Source: Oligoflexia bacterium
Lineage (GTDB): Bacteria; Bdellovibrionota; UBA1018; CAIMNF01
Length of the DNA stretch: 6,485 nt
Direction of reading: 5' to 3'
Assembly: GCA_903842755.1 (NCBI GenBank)
Contig: CAIMNF010000190.1
Coordinates: forward strand, 1-6,485
Below the pieces are notes generated by a model, which ran no database searches, was not told where the DNA came from, and worked only from the letters and a program-made list of their open reading frames with translations. The translations under genes were made by a program, and so were the position numbers. Shown piece by piece: positions 6,213-6,485 of this stretch. Numbering within the stretch: position 1 is the first letter of the stretch; the number at the start of each line of letters is the position of its first letter.

Positions 6213-6485
6213 TGTCAGCGCAAAACCCAAAGGAATCATCCCAATCTCAAACTACAGCTCAACGGCGTTTGGATGACCTTTTACCCGTAGGATCGCCTCA
6301 AAAGCGAAAAATGAGGGATGCCCTTCTCCCGCGTACCCGCCATGGGGGAACGCCTTCCCTAGGCCATCGGAAGTCCATGCGTCCCTTTACTCCTCTAGCC
6401 CCCATTCATATTGTTTTAAGCTCAAAGCAGGCAAAGGGCCGATGGTCTCTTCACCACCGCAAGAACAAGTCGAAAATCATGAGTC
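6212..6485 (+). CDS. Putative RAYT-like (REP-associated tyrosine transposase, Y1_Tnp) protein, N-terminal part, runs off the window
   Basis: The frame from the ATG at 6212 is open for 91 codons to the window edge, with an in-frame TAA at 6206-6208 just upstream, so this is the first possible start. Residues 1-33 are polar and rich in Ser and Gln. From about residue 34 the sequence turns basic, with RTRHGGTPSLGHRKSMRPF around 42-60 and PLAPIHIVLSSKQAKGRWSL around 62-81. This HGG...GHRK..RP...P.H.VL.S..A.G..SL pattern resembles the start of RAYT-like proteins that I recall from Bdellovibrio and other proteobacteria. These are single-copy relatives of IS200/IS605 transposases. The diagnostic HUH motif and catalytic tyrosine would lie beyond the window, so catalytic capacity cannot be judged. 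No Shine-Dalgarno sequence precedes the ATG, so translation may be weak or leaderless, or may begin at the ATG at 6311 (codon 34). That a gene is present is likely; the family is a moderate-confidence call from recalled similarity. Confidence 0.55.
   Translation, partial: MSAQNPKESSQSQTTAQRRLDDLLPVGSPQKRKMRDALLPRTRHGGTPSLGHRKSMRPFTPLAPIHIVLSSKQAKGRWSLHHRKNKSKIMS

Noticed and set aside
6018..6290. Small open frames on both strands across the intergenic region (minus 6018-6239, plus 6108-6290)
   Set aside because: They overlap the tgt 5' end or the RAYT-like start in other frames, cross the promoter, and show no recognisable protein features.

Overview
The window is ordinary chromosomal housekeeping DNA from a Gram-negative bacterium. 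Five genes on the minus strand run in transcription order tgt - yajC - secD - secF - recJ. A sixth gene, on the plus strand, diverges from tgt and is cut by the right edge. The order tgt-yajC-secD-secF-recJ is familiar from the former Deltaproteobacteria and Bdellovibrionota. The plus-strand fragment resembles REP-associated tyrosine transposase (RAYT)-like proteins that I recall from Bdellovibrio relatives. The best guess is therefore a Bdellovibrionota or deltaproteobacterial-type organism of moderate GC content. This is inference from gene order and recalled protein similarity, not from a search.

Layout from right to left, in the direction of minus-strand transcription. At 6212-6485 is the 5' part of the divergent RAYT-like gene. 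At 6110-6211 is a 102-base divergent intergenic region with a consensus -10 box for tgt and an overlapping -10-like box facing the other way. Then come tgt (4919-6109), yajC (4355-4903), secD (2612-4333), secF (1615-2589) and recJ (1-1618, 3' end missing). Gaps inside the cluster are 15, 21 and 22 bases, and secF and recJ overlap by ATGA, so the five genes are almost certainly one transcription unit. No stretch over 300 bases lacks a gene. No tRNA, rRNA, CRISPR array, IS end or convincing terminator was seen.

Functionally, YajC, SecD and SecF form the accessory complex of the SecYEG translocon, which uses the proton gradient to pull proteins across the inner membrane. Tgt inserts the queuosine precursor preQ1 into tRNA. 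RecJ is a 5'-3' single-strand DNA exonuclease of recombinational repair. The link between these three roles is positional and conserved, not known to be mechanistic.

I did not find a new biological system. The points worth a second look are a YajC with an added signal-peptide-like segment and a low-complexity linker, substitutions near the Tgt substrate pocket, a polar residue in the SecF proton-path motif, a SecD insertion, the RAYT-like gene, and a nearly symmetric shared -10 region between the divergent genes. Four start codons were chosen from ribosome-binding-site or spacing evidence: tgt, yajC, secD and secF.
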